Assembly: GCA_036768475.1 (NCBI GenBank)
Contig: DAIPMW010000007.1
Span: 1-64,000, forward strand
Direction: 5' to 3'
DNA length: 64,000 bases
From: JAEUMD01 sp036768475
GTDB taxonomy: Bacteria > Pseudomonadota > Alphaproteobacteria > Rhizobiales > Hyphomicrobiaceae
Made by a program: the position numbers and the translations under genes. The notes under the pieces were generated by a model. The model searched no databases. It saw only the letters and a program-made list of their open reading frames with translations, and was not told the DNA's origin. Below, piece by piece: positions 1 through 8,025 of this stretch (its first letter is position 1; the number at the start of each line of letters is the position of its first letter).

Positions 1-140
1 CTAAAGGGTGCCTCATAAGGCGCGTCCTTGATGGAACCGTTGTCCCTTGGACCCCAGAGATCGGCAGCCGATGCGGGCGCAACCAGCGTCGCAGCGGCAA
101 GGCAAGATGTCAGCAGAAGTTTTGAAGTGAATTTAATCAT
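1..140 (-). CDS. Outer membrane beta-barrel protein, N-terminal part only
   Basis: Only the first 46 codons lie in the window; the gene runs off the left edge. Reading leftward from the ATG at 140 there is a typical secretory signal peptide (MIKFTSKLLLTSCLAAA, then a cleavage site after APASA). The mature start contains GSIKDAPYEAPF, the segment that opens Omp25/Omp31-type porin-like proteins in Hyphomicrobiales, where it precedes the first beta strand. A G-rich ribosome site (GGGGGG) sits just upstream of the ATG. The role is inferred from family resemblance of this short part: an eight-stranded outer membrane barrel. The rest cannot be assessed. Confidence 0.6.
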   Translation of the reverse strand, partial: MIKFTSKLLLTSCLAAATLVAPASAADLWGPRDNGSIKDAPYEAPF

Positions 141-484
141 TGTACCCCCCGAACAAAATGAGGAACCCAGAAATCTAAACGCTCGTGCCTTGTATATACT
201 TCAGCGCGAATTCCGCTTGGTGTCGAAAGCGCCACAGAGAGACGGATTTGTTCGAAACTTCAATAGTCCGTAAACCAAGTATCTTGGGTCAACTTATGGG
301 CTTCGGAGAGATAATGGTTCGGCAAGAATAGACAGGCGGCGCATGCCTGCATTCGGTCTTTGAACCACGACTTACCGCTCACTGTATAATTCGTGACATT
401 CGGGGTGAATGCCGAAGGCACACTTACTTTGATCTGAAACAAATTCACCACTTCGGGGAGCTCGACGGCTCAGCCGATCAGGCT
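141..484. other. Intergenic region
   Basis: This stretch holds the promoter region of the leftward outer membrane protein gene and, at its right end, a fragment of intergenic repeat family A. I see no convincing gene in it; the short open frames have no family resemblance. Confidence 0.5.
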
Positions 485-491
485 CTAGAAC
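466..491 (-). repeat. Intergenic repeat family A, short fragment
   Basis: On the minus strand the segment reads CTAGAGCCTGATCGGCTGAG, identical over 20 bases to one end of the longer copies at 8895-9021 and 32540-32668. The TAG inside it is used as the stop codon of the Sel1-repeat gene to the right, so the repeat abuts or invaded the 3' end of that gene. Confidence 0.7.
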
Positions 492-1648
492 GGCAGTAGC
501 TTACTTTCGCGCCAAGACATGGCGGCGCGTTCGGCGGCCTGGCGCTCCGCTTTTGGCAAACCCGTCACCAGCGCGTCGAGCACCTTGTCCTCCCCGAACC
601 CTCCGGCTTTCGCAATCAGACGCCACTTGGCGGCTTCGGCCGGATCCTTCTTGACGCCGACGCCTTCCCGATAAACGTGCGCCAGCCTGTTCTGTGCGCC
701 GGGGATGTTCTTCTCGGCTGCCGATTTCAGGTAGTCGATGGCCTTGGGCTCGTCGGCAGTGAGGCCGAGCCCCTTCAGCAGCAGCACGGCATAATCGTAC
801 TGGGCCACTGCCATTCCCTGTTCGGCGGCAGCGCGCAGCCATCGCGAGGTCTCTACCGCATCATGCGGCACACCGGTCCCGGTCTGGTAGAGCGTTGCCA
901 GGTCGTACTGCGCGGCAGCGATGCCCTGCTCGGCGGCATAGCGGATGTGCTGGGCGGCGCGATAGGGGTTTTCCGGCTTGCCGTCGCCCTTCAGGAACAG
1001 TAGTCCGAGGTTGTAATTGGCGGCGGCATGGCCGGTGCGCGCCGCACGCTCGAACATCTCGGCAGCGCCGGCCCGGTTCTTCTCGACGCCGCGGCCTTCG
1101 GCCAGGATCACGCCGTAGGCGAACATGCCATCGACATCATTCAACTCCGCGGCGCGTTTATACCACTGGGCGGCAAGCGCCTCGTTCTTGGGAACACCGA
1201 GCCCTTCCGCGTGGATGCGGGCAATGAGCGTGTGGGCGCGCGCGTCGCCTTTTTCAGCGAGCTTCTGCGCCAGATCGAGGGCCGTGAGATAGCGGCCCTG
1301 ATCGAAGGCCAGATAGGCGTCGTCATTGCCCGGCGCGGGTTTCGCGATACCGCTCGTCGGCGCGCTCTGTTCGAACTTGTGCTGCGACTTGGTGTGCTGA
1401 GATACGCCTGGACCCTCGATCAGGCCGCCGGGCTTGGCCTCGGCAGTCGATTTGCGTGATTGACGCCTGGCGGGTTTCGAATTTGCCGAGGGTTCATTCT
1501 CCCGCTGGACCCACGAACTGGTCTCTGCGTGGAGTGTTGTTGTCGGTGCGGTGGCGGCGATCAAGGCGACTGCGGCCGCAGCCAGGCTCAGATAGCGTGA
1601 TGAGCCGGTGACGGGGCGAACTGCCGTATTGGAGCGGCGGCGTTTCAT
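485..1648 (-). CDS. Exported Sel1-repeat (SLR/TPR-like) protein
   Basis: A 387-residue protein with a basic N-terminus and a hydrophobic segment at about 20-41 ending in LHAETSS, which looks like a signal peptide or anchor. From about residue 130 to 365 it has some six Sel1-like repeats of about 36 residues (for example AAQWYKRAAELNDVDGMFAY and AARTGHAAANYNLGLLFLKG). Sel1 repeats form alpha-helical superhelices that bind other proteins, often in periplasmic assemblies. The start overlaps the stop of the upstream ThiE-like gene by four bases (ATGC over TGA region), so the two are co-transcribed. No partner can be named. The stop codon lies inside a family A repeat. Confidence 0.85.
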   Translation of the reverse strand: MKRRRSNTAVRPVTGSSRYLSLAAAAVALIAATAPTTTLHAETSSWVQRENEPSANSKPARRQSRKSTAEAKPGGLIEGPGVSQHTKSQHKFEQSAPTSGIAKPAPGNDDAYLAFDQGRYLTALDLAQKLAEKGDARAHTLIARIHAEGLGVPKNEALAAQWYKRAAELNDVDGMFAYGVILAEGRGVEKNRAGAAEMFERAARTGHAAANYNLGLLFLKGDGKPENPYRAAQHIRYAAEQGIAAAQYDLATLYQTGTGVPHDAVETSRWLRAAAEQGMAVAQYDYAVLLLKGLGLTADEPKAIDYLKSAAEKNIPGAQNRLAHVYREGVGVKKDPAEAAKWRLIAKAGGFGEDKVLDALVTGLPKAERQAAERAAMSWRESKLLPF

Positions 1649-2292
1649 GCGGCGTGCGCGGTGGCGGCGAGGCGCCTGTCCACGTCCTCAACAAAGCGCC
1701 GGATGTCGTCGGCAGGTGCGGCCGGCGGGACAGTCACCGCAACGAAGTCGGTGCCGAGCGCGGCAAGCATCTCAGCCTCTTCGGCAGTATCGACGTCGAA
1801 GGCGACGCATGGAATTTCGAAGATCTCCGTCCACCATCGGCATAACTCGGCGCGGCGCTCGCTCGCCGTCTGGCGATCCTCGACGTGAGCGGGAATGCCG
1901 AAAGCGATATAATCGGCCCCCGCCTCGCCGATTTCCATTGCGTCGTGCCGCGAGCGGCCAACGTCGGCGCCCAGCATGTAGCGACGGCCGAGGATTTCGC
2001 GGGCCTCTGCGGCGCGGCGGCCGATGTCCTTGGACCAGGAGAGATGCACGCCGTCCGCCTTGGTGGTGCGAACGAGTTGGGCGTCGTCCGCCAGCATCAC
2101 GGCGATATCCTTGTTGTGTGCCATTTCCAAAAGCGGCAGCACGCTGGTGGCGTCGAGCGATTTGCCACGCGGCGGCATGAGCAGGAGGGAGGCAGGAACA
2201 GCGCCTGCGAGCGCCGCCTCGAGACGGTCTTCAGCGTTCGCACCCGTTTCGAGCACGAGATAGAGTCTGGACGTCGCGCTGCCTGCGGACAT
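1645..2292 (-). CDS. Thiamine-phosphate-synthase-like (ThiE/TenI fold) protein
   Basis: A 215-residue TIM-barrel protein of the ThiE/TenI family. The family signature is visible as KADGVHLSW (compare AxGVHLGQ of ThiE) and GADYIAFGIP (compare ADYxxxGPxF). Other parts depart from catalytic ThiE: the phosphate-binding GPxFxTxTK stretch is replaced by GIPAHVEDRQT, so true thiamine phosphate synthase activity is doubtful. Hyphomicrobiales commonly carry such a divergent second ThiE-like gene. It is the first gene of a two-gene unit with the Sel1-repeat protein. I would call the fold with confidence and leave the reaction open. Confidence 0.75.
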   Translation of the reverse strand: MSAGSATSRLYLVLETGANAEDRLEAALAGAVPASLLLMPPRGKSLDATSVLPLLEMAHNKDIAVMLADDAQLVRTTKADGVHLSWSKDIGRRAAEAREILGRRYMLGADVGRSRHDAMEIGEAGADYIAFGIPAHVEDRQTASERRAELCRWWTEIFEIPCVAFDVDTAEEAEMLAALGTDFVAVTVPPAAPADDIRRFVEDVDRRLAATAHAA

Positions 2293-2464
2293 GATCGGTT
2301 CCTGTTGTCGCCGATGCCGGATTTATCGAGGTGGGCAGGCTATCGGACCCGAATGGGGCGGAAAAGGGGCTGGGTAAGCTTCATCACGGTTTGCTCACCG
2401 CCATATGGCCGCTATGCTTCGTGGACTCCCGGAAATAAGAGCACGAGAAAGAAGGAGACCAGCA

Positions 2465-2947
2465 ATGGCCGCTCAATGGCGCGTATATCTCTCGGGCGAA
2501 ATCCATACCGGCTGGCGTGAGGAGATTGCGCAAGGTGCGCGCGCTGCGGGGCTCGATATCCATTTCTCCGCACCGGCCACGGACCATGGCGCGAGTGACG
2601 ATTGCGGCGTCGTGATCCTCGGCGCGGAGACCGCCAAGTTCTGGCATGACCGTAAGGGGGCGGGCATCAACGCGATCCGGACACGCACGCTCATCGAAAA
2701 GGCGGATATCGTCGTGGTTCGCTTCGGCGAGAAATATAAGCAATGGAACGCTGCGTTCGACGCCGGTTATGCGTCGGCGCTGGGTAAATCGCTCATCATC
2801 CTTCATCCGGGCGAGCATGCCCATGCCCTCAAAGAGGTCGACGAGGCTGCATCCGCAGTTGCCGAGACGCCGGCGCAGGTGGTGGATATCCTGCGCTACG
2901 TGATCCGTGGAGAGCTGCCCGATCGGCAGCAGGCTGCGGCGGAGTAG
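2465..2947 (+). CDS. ytoQ: YtoQ family protein
   Basis: A 160-residue protein with the YtoQ signature WRVYLSGEIHTGWRE at its start and a nucleotide-deoxyribosyltransferase-like layout (alternating strands, TLIEKADIVVVRFGEKYKQW). The ATG at 2465 is chosen because GAAGGAG lies just upstream and because family members begin with this motif; an upstream in-frame start at 2405 would add 20 unconserved residues. The biochemical role of YtoQ is not established. It stands alone and is followed by a strong hairpin terminator shared with the convergent aldolase gene. Confidence 0.85.
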   Translation: MAAQWRVYLSGEIHTGWREEIAQGARAAGLDIHFSAPATDHGASDDCGVVILGAETAKFWHDRKGAGINAIRTRTLIEKADIVVVRFGEKYKQWNAAFDAGYASALGKSLIILHPGEHAHALKEVDEAASAVAETPAQVVDILRYVIRGELPDRQQAAAE

Positions 2948-3002
2948 GCGCGGCCTGGGCAAGCGATCCTCGGGTTTGCATCTGACACACAACTCAGAAC
3001 GA

Positions 3003-3036
3003 CAGCAATGGCCGTGCGCTTGCGCGGCCATTGCTG
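3003..3036. terminator. Bidirectional hairpin terminator between ytoQ and the aldolase gene
   Basis: A perfect 12-bp inverted repeat, CAGCAATGGCCG and CGGCCATTGCTG, with a 10-base loop lies between the convergent ytoQ and aldolase genes. The flanks are short of long T runs, so the hairpin itself is the main evidence. Confidence 0.75.
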
Positions 3037-3079
3037 TGTGTTGTCGGATGACGGACCTGGATGCGCCGCGCGGCGCCGA

Positions 3080-4114
3080 TCAGGCTGCCTTTTCCAGTGT
3101 GCCATCCCATTTCCCCTGAGCGGCAAGGCCGTTCATGCGGGCGCGATGTGCAAAGGCGCGCTGGGCTTTCTCGACGTTCTCGGGCTTGCCGCCCCAGGCC
3201 TGCAGAGCCGCGGCCTGCAACGCGCGCCCATACGAGAAGGTGAGCTTCCAGGGCAGATTGCCGATCGCATTCATGAGCGAAAGGTGCTCGGTGGCCGCTT
3301 CGTCGGACTGGCCGCCGGAGAGGAACGCAATGCCGGGCACAGCGGCCGGCACCGTGGCCTTCAGGCATTTCACGGTCTTCTCGGCAACCTCTACCGCGGA
3401 CGCCTGCTTGGAGCATTTCTGTCCGGCAATCACCATGTTGGGCTTCAGAACCATGCCTTCCAGATTGACGCGGGCATCGTAGAGCTCGCGGAAGACGGTG
3501 CGCAGAGTCCATTCGGTGACGCGATAACACTCATTCACGTCATGAACGGAATGTGGGCCGTCCATCAGCACCTCGGGCTCGACGATCGGAACGATGCCGG
3601 CCTCCTGGCAGAGTGCTGCATAGCGGGCAAGCGCATGTGCATTGGCCTTGAGGCCGTTCCAGGTCGGACAGCCATTGGCGATGGTTATCACGGCGCGCCA
3701 CTTGGCGAAGCGGGCTCCGAGACCATAGTACTCAGCGAGACGCTCGCGCAGACCATCAAGGCCTTCGGTCACGGTCTCGATGGATGACGTGGGGCCGGCG
3801 AGCGCCTTGGCGCCCATGTCCACCTTTATGCCTGGAATGGAGCCGGCTGCCTTCATGATGTCGACCAGCGGCGTGCCGTCTTTCGCCTTTTGGCGAATCG
3901 TCTCGTCGTAGAGGATGACGCCGGAGATGTGATTCTTCATGGCTTCGCTAGAGCGGAAGAGCATCTCGCGATAATCGCGGCGGTTGTCCTCGGTCGAGGT
4001 CACATTGATCTTGTCGAAGCGCTTCTTGATCGTGCCTGAGCTTTCGTCGGCGGCGAGAATGCCTTTGCCCGGTGCGACCATGGCAGCGGCGATGTCTTCG
4101 AGCCTCTCGGTCAT
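3080..4114 (-). CDS. Class I fructose-bisphosphate aldolase
   Basis: A 344-residue class I (Schiff-base) fructose-1,6-bisphosphate aldolase. It catalyses reversible cleavage of fructose 1,6-bisphosphate to dihydroxyacetone phosphate and glyceraldehyde 3-phosphate in the cytoplasm. Family motifs are GKGILAADESSGTIKKRF near the N-terminus, IVPIVEPEVLMDG in the middle, LEGMVLKPNMV carrying the expected Schiff-base lysine, and FLSGGQSDEAAT. Length matches bacterial members of the animal-type class I family. GAPDH is encoded on the same strand just upstream, with psiE in between, so these are neighbouring glycolysis/gluconeogenesis genes. An alternative class II enzyme is excluded by the absence of zinc-binding motifs. 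Confidence 0.95.
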   Translation of the reverse strand: MTERLEDIAAAMVAPGKGILAADESSGTIKKRFDKINVTSTEDNRRDYREMLFRSSEAMKNHISGVILYDETIRQKAKDGTPLVDIMKAAGSIPGIKVDMGAKALAGPTSSIETVTEGLDGLRERLAEYYGLGARFAKWRAVITIANGCPTWNGLKANAHALARYAALCQEAGIVPIVEPEVLMDGPHSVHDVNECYRVTEWTLRTVFRELYDARVNLEGMVLKPNMVIAGQKCSKQASAVEVAEKTVKCLKATVPAAVPGIAFLSGGQSDEAATEHLSLMNAIGNLPWKLTFSYGRALQAAALQAWGGKPENVEKAQRAFAHRARMNGLAAQGKWDGTLEKAA

Positions 4115-4389
4115 GGGATCCCTCGTTCGGTGATCGGGGTTAATCGTGGAAGTCCGTGTCTGGCCGGATAGCGCAGATGCAACCTTTTCGCCAGCGGTCG
4201 ATGGTCGGAAAGTCGTTTTAAGGGAATAATTCGGGGATATCCGTGCCTTCCGTCATTTTCTGACACCGCTGGGCGCGCCGTTTCGAGGGCAGCGGAGGGG
4301 CAGGCGGTCAAGCTTCATCGCCGCCTTCATCGAATGCGTGATCGCGATCCTGGCGCTCGACGCGTTCGCGTTCGACCGCTGAGGCTGGC

Positions 4390-4878
4390 TCAGCCGACCG
4401 TACCCGGATTGGTGTCTATGAGGTCGCCGCGGTCGGCAGTGGAGGGGCCTGCGGGGAATTTGTGGGACGAGTAGCGGATGACGAGCACGGAGAGCGCGAG
4501 CAGCAGGATCGCGCCCGACAGGATGACGACGCCCATATCGGGTTTCGGCTCGTGATTGACCCAGCCGATCAGATGCCGCGTCAGCGCGGTGATGCCGATG
4601 TAGATCAGGAACCGCAGCGGCATGTGGTTGGTCTTGAAGTAGATGCCCACCATCGAGCCGATTTCCAGGTAGATGAACAACAGCAGCAGATCCTCGATGG
4701 ACGCGTGTCCCTTGCCCACGAGTTCGATGAAGAAAACAATGCCGGCCCAGACTGTTGCCGCACCGATGGCGAACAGGCCGATGAGATGGAATGTCTCGGT
4801 CAGGAAATGGCCGACGGGCTGGGCGAGACGCTGCACCGTCTCGCTGGCCTTGCTGGCGTGATGCTCGGGCGATGGCAT
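4390..4878 (-). CDS. psiE: PsiE family membrane protein (phosphate-starvation-inducible)
   Basis: A 162-residue inner membrane protein with four predicted membrane segments at about residues 31-53, 65-80, 90-103 and 116-134. The middle region with EDLLLLFIYLEIGSMVGIYF and LRFLIYIGITALTRHLIG is characteristic of the PsiE family. In Escherichia coli psiE is induced under phosphate starvation, but its molecular role is unknown. It lies between the aldolase and GAPDH genes on the same strand. No Pho box was recognised upstream. Confidence 0.85.
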   Translation of the reverse strand: MPSPEHHASKASETVQRLAQPVGHFLTETFHLIGLFAIGAATVWAGIVFFIELVGKGHASIEDLLLLFIYLEIGSMVGIYFKTNHMPLRFLIYIGITALTRHLIGWVNHEPKPDMGVVILSGAILLLALSVLVIRYSSHKFPAGPSTADRGDLIDTNPGTVG

Positions 4879-4933
4879 GGCTGCGGTCTCCTATCCCACG
4901 GGCAATGGTAGGCGGACGCAGGTTCAAAGAGAA

Positions 4934-4961
4934 GGCCGCGCTGCATTGCTGCGGCGCGGCC
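4934..4961 (-). terminator. Terminator of the GAPDH gene
   Basis: Inverted repeat GGCCGCGC / GCGCGGCC with a 12-base loop, 30 bases past the GAPDH stop; on the minus strand the stem is followed by TTCTCTTT. This fits an intrinsic terminator. Confidence 0.7.
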
Positions 4962-4992
4962 CTGTTGATGGTGAGAGATCGATATCAGCCGC

Positions 4993-6000
4993 TCAGATCA
5001 GCTTCGCCATGGTGACCGCGGTATCCGACATGCGGTTGGAGAAGCCCCATTCGTTGTCGTACCACGTCAGCACGCGAACAAGATTGCCGCCCATCACCTT
5101 CGTCTGATCGAGGTGGAAGATGGAGGAGCGGGGGTCGTGGTTGAAGTCAATCGACACGTTCGGCTGATCCGTGACGCCGAGAATGCCCTTGAGCTGGTTC
5201 TCGGTTGCGGCTGTCACGGCGGCGTTGATCTCGTCCTTGGTCGTCTCGCGCTTGGCGATGAACTTGAAGTCGACGACGGAGACGTTGGGAGTGGGCACGC
5301 GGATGGCCGTACCGTCGAGCTTACCGTTGAGCTCGGGCAACACGAGACCGACGGCCTTGGCCGCACCGGTCGACGTCGGGATCATGCTCATGGCCGCGGC
5401 GCGGGCGCGGTAGAGGTCCTTGTGCATCGTGTCGAGAGTGGGCTGATCGCCGGTGTAGGAGTGGATCGTCGTCATGAAGCCCCGGTCGATGCCGACGAGG
5501 TCGTTCAGCACCTTGGCGACAGGGGCAAGGCAGTTCGTCGTGCACGATGCGTTCGAGACGACGACGTGGTCCTTCGTCAGTTTGTCGTGGTTGACGCCGT
5601 AGACCACGGTCAGGTCAGCACCGTCGGCCGGCGCCGAGACGAGCACGCGCTTGGCGCCTGCGTCGAGATGCGCCTTCGCCTTTTCCCTGGCGGTGAAGAT
5701 GCCGGTGCACTCCAAGGCGATGTCGACGCCCAGCTCCTTGTGGGGTAACTCGGCCGGGCTCTTGATGGCGGTGACCTTGATGGGGCCTGTTCCAACGTCG
5801 ATCGTATCGCCGGAAACCGTTACCTGGCCGGGGAAGCGGCCATGCACCGAATCATAGCGCATCAAGTGAGCATTGGTTTCGACCGGGCCGAGGTCGTTGA
5901 TGGCTACGACCTGGATGTCGGTGCGCCCGCTTTCCACGATCGCGCGCAGAACATTGCGGCCGATGCGTCCAAAGCCATTGATTGCGACCTTCACTGCCAT
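4993..6000 (-). CDS. gap: Glyceraldehyde-3-phosphate dehydrogenase, type I
   Basis: A 335-residue phosphorylating GAPDH converting glyceraldehyde 3-phosphate, NAD+ and phosphate to 1,3-bisphosphoglycerate. The NAD-binding N-terminus NGFGRIGRNVLRA, the catalytic cysteine in SNASCTTNCLAPVAK, the catalytic histidine in TTIHSYTGDQ and the C-terminal WYDNEWGFSNRM are all present. Length is standard. The gene is transcribed leftward from a 343-bp spacer divergent to the DUF4164-zapA genes and ends at a hairpin. Nothing unusual is seen. Confidence 0.97.
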   Translation of the reverse strand: MAVKVAINGFGRIGRNVLRAIVESGRTDIQVVAINDLGPVETNAHLMRYDSVHGRFPGQVTVSGDTIDVGTGPIKVTAIKSPAELPHKELGVDIALECTGIFTAREKAKAHLDAGAKRVLVSAPADGADLTVVYGVNHDKLTKDHVVVSNASCTTNCLAPVAKVLNDLVGIDRGFMTTIHSYTGDQPTLDTMHKDLYRARAAAMSMIPTSTGAAKAVGLVLPELNGKLDGTAIRVPTPNVSVVDFKFIAKRETTKDEINAAVTAATENQLKGILGVTDQPNVSIDFNHDPRSSIFHLDQTKVMGGNLVRVLTWYDNEWGFSNRMSDTAVTMAKLI

Positions 6001-6343
6001 GATGTGTGATCCTCCGAGGATAGGCGTTGGTAGGAGCGGCGCTCGGCTGAGAAACTTTTTGTCGGCGGCGGTGCGCGGGGCTGAAGGCCCAGGAGTGCAT
6101 CACGACCGGCGCGCCGGCCTCTTTTTGCGAGGCGGCGTCATTAAGTTGACCGGCCGGAGCGATGTCAATCCGCCTTAGGCACTCAGTGGCGCGCGGAAAG
6201 TCGCACATCGTCGGTTTGTCGATCTGCGAGGCAGCGGTGCGATTGACGATGCTGGACGATGCCCCCTATGGTTCGATCAGCTTCAGCGGGAGGGTCAGCA
6301 TGCATACGCACCCTCAGGCCGCATAACTTTCGGAAAGACGGTC
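6001..6343. other. Divergent intergenic region
   Basis: This spacer separates leftward gap from the rightward DUF4164-zapA genes and must hold promoters for both. No gene or clear operator is visible. Confidence 0.5.
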
Positions 6344-6589
6344 ATGGCCCCGAGGGCAAAGGCGAAAAAGGCTGCTGCAAGCGCCACTTCGGCCACGCGT
6401 TCTGTCAAAGGCAAGTCGGCCTCTTCCAGCAAAGTCGCGAAGCTCGAAGCAGAGTGTCAGGCTCTGCGAGCGGAGCTCAAGGCGGCGCGCGAAGTCATTG
6501 CCCGCCTGGAGAAGCGCCAGGAACTTGTGGTTAACAGAATTGATTGGGTCATCGACTCCTTGCATAACCTGCTGGAGGACGGGGGATAG
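6344..6589 (+). CDS. Small DUF4164-like coiled-coil protein
   Basis: An 81-residue protein: a basic, Ala/Lys/Ser-rich N-terminus (1-28) followed by a heptad-like helix, SKVAKLEAECQALRAELKAA to the end, which should form a coiled coil. In Hyphomicrobiales a short coiled-coil protein of the DUF4164 type is regularly encoded immediately before zapA, which is the arrangement here, so a role near the division ring is plausible but not shown. Identification rests on position, size and coiled-coil content. Confidence 0.7.
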   Translation: MAPRAKAKKAAASATSATRSVKGKSASSSKVAKLEAECQALRAELKAAREVIARLEKRQELVVNRIDWVIDSLHNLLEDGG

Positions 6590-6675
6590 GCCTCGTCGCA
6601 GAAGGGGCGTTGCGGCCGACGGGACTCGTCATTCCGGCGAATCAGGGCTTGGGCGCGGCGCGGAAGACGGGGGCG

Positions 6676-6984
6676 ATGGGCCAGGTTTCGGTCACTCTCA
6701 ACAGCCGGACATATCGTCTTGCCTGCGAGGATGGCGAGGAGGAGCGGCTGGTCGAGCTTGCCACTCACGTCAAGGAGCGGGTCGAGCAACTGACACTGGA
6801 GTTCGGCCAGGTCGGTGATGACCGTCTATTGCTGATGGCCGCACTGCTGATCGCTGATGAGCTTTGGGATACGCGCCAGGCCCTCGAGGTGCAGATCGAA
6901 GAGGCGACCGAAATGTTGCGCCAGCTGACGGAACCCGAGCCCGCTTCAGCGGGAACTGAAAAATCGGCCAAGAAATCGGCCTGA
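6676..6984 (+). CDS. zapA: Cell division protein ZapA
   Basis: A 102-residue ZapA homologue. ZapA binds FtsZ and promotes bundling of its protofilaments at the division site. The N-terminal strand pattern MGQVSVTLNSRTYRLACEDG, followed by EEERLVELATHVKERVEQL and the helix DDRLLLMAALLIADELWD, is typical. The start is placed at MGQV because this is where family members begin; an upstream in-frame start at 6610 would add unconserved residues. A GACGGGGG stretch upstream may serve as ribosome site. It is followed by the 6S RNA gene, the usual order in this group. Confidence 0.9.
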   Translation: MGQVSVTLNSRTYRLACEDGEEERLVELATHVKERVEQLTLEFGQVGDDRLLLMAALLIADELWDTRQALEVQIEEATEMLRQLTEPEPASAGTEKSAKKSA

Positions 6985-7168
6985 TGTGCGCCGATCAGAT
7001 GTTGCGGATTTGATCATTGCTCCCGCCAGCCTCGCTTCATCCCGACGCCGTCTGCGCAGGCTGTCACAAAAAACGAGCCGCTATCGGTTTTGAGCGAATA
7101 CCTGTGACTTAGGTTTATATCGCATCTGCAGCATATGGATTTCGCAACACCCAATCCCTAGATTGGTG

Positions 7169-7329
7169 ATGCTGCGGGGTGCGTCAGGAGCAGATTAATT
7201 CTCCAGGGCCTATAAGATCAGCCAGGGAGCTGTCCCTGTCCGGGATCGTGGTCCCGGACACACGGCGCCCACCTTACTTTTGTAGGGACCCGGCGAGATC
7301 AAAATCCTGCTCCAACGGCCACCGCGGCA
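7169..7329 (+). ncRNA. ssrS: 6S RNA (SsrS)
   Basis: The 440-bp gap between zapA and the 5-formyl-THF cyclo-ligase gene contains a sequence that folds like alphaproteobacterial 6S RNA. A closing stem is formed by GCTGCGG...AGGAGCAG (from 7170) with CTGCTCC...CCGCGGC (to 7327). The interior has the typical GGCGCCCACCTTACTTTTG and GGACCCGGCGAGATC elements. 6S RNA binds the sigma70 RNA polymerase holoenzyme and damps transcription in stationary phase. Location between zapA and the ygfA-type gene is the conserved location of ssrS. Ends are approximate. Confidence 0.85.
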
Positions 7330-7424
7330 CCTGATTTTCCCTTTCATCGCGACCTCATTCGATCGGTTGCGGCTGCGCACCAACCGTTGCCATCAATTGG
7401 ACGGTGCGCGGACATTACTGTTTG

Positions 7425-8018
7425 ATGGCGCGCATGGATGACATCTCACAGAAGAAAAAAGAACTGCGTGCGCTTGCGAAAGAGCGGCGTGCACGGGCGT
7501 TCAAACAACACGGGACGGCGGCGGGCGAGCGGCTGGCCGAAGTCGGCATCGGCTTTGCCAAGCCGCCGGAGCGGGCGGCGTTCTCGGGCTTCCTGGCGAT
7601 CGGCGAGGAGATCGATCCCATGCCGCTGATGCGGCGGCTTTGGGAGGGTGGTCATGCGGTAGGTCTGCCGGTGATGGTTGGCAAGGCACGACCGCTCGTC
7701 TTCCGGCAATGGCGAGAGGACGAACCTCTCAACGAAGTGCAATGGGGCATCCGTGAACCGGGGACCGACGCCCCGGTGATCGTGCCCGACGTCGTGCTGG
7801 TGCCGCTTCTGGCGTTTGACGGCCGGGGCTACCGGCTTGGCTACGGCGGTGGGTTTTACGACCGGTCGATTGCCGAGATCCGGCAGACCAAGCAGGTCAT
7901 CACCATAGGTTTGGCATATGACGAGTTAGAGGTCGACGCGGTGCCACATGACGCGTATGACCAGCGGCTGGATTGGGTTCTGACGCCGTCGGGCCCGAAA
8001 AAATGCCGCGTGGACTGA
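7425..8018 (+). CDS. 5-formyltetrahydrofolate cyclo-ligase
   Basis: About 197 residues. The enzyme converts 5-formyl-THF to 5,10-methenyl-THF with ATP. The N-terminal KKKELRALAKERRARA helix and the C-terminal nucleotide-binding stretch PLLAFDGRGYRLGYGGGFYDR are diagnostic. Start choice is uncertain among ATGs at 7404, 7425 and 7434; all are close to the 3' end of 6S RNA, with which the gene is presumably co-transcribed, as in many proteobacteria. It is followed eight bases later by the YmdB-type gene. Folate one-carbon recycling would suit a methylotroph, but the gene is nearly universal. Confidence 0.93.
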   Translation: MARMDDISQKKKELRALAKERRARAFKQHGTAAGERLAEVGIGFAKPPERAAFSGFLAIGEEIDPMPLMRRLWEGGHAVGLPVMVGKARPLVFRQWREDEPLNEVQWGIREPGTDAPVIVPDVVLVPLLAFDGRGYRLGYGGGFYDRSIAEIRQTKQVITIGLAYDELEVDAVPHDAYDQRLDWVLTPSGPKKCRVD

Positions 8019-8025
8019 TTACCTC

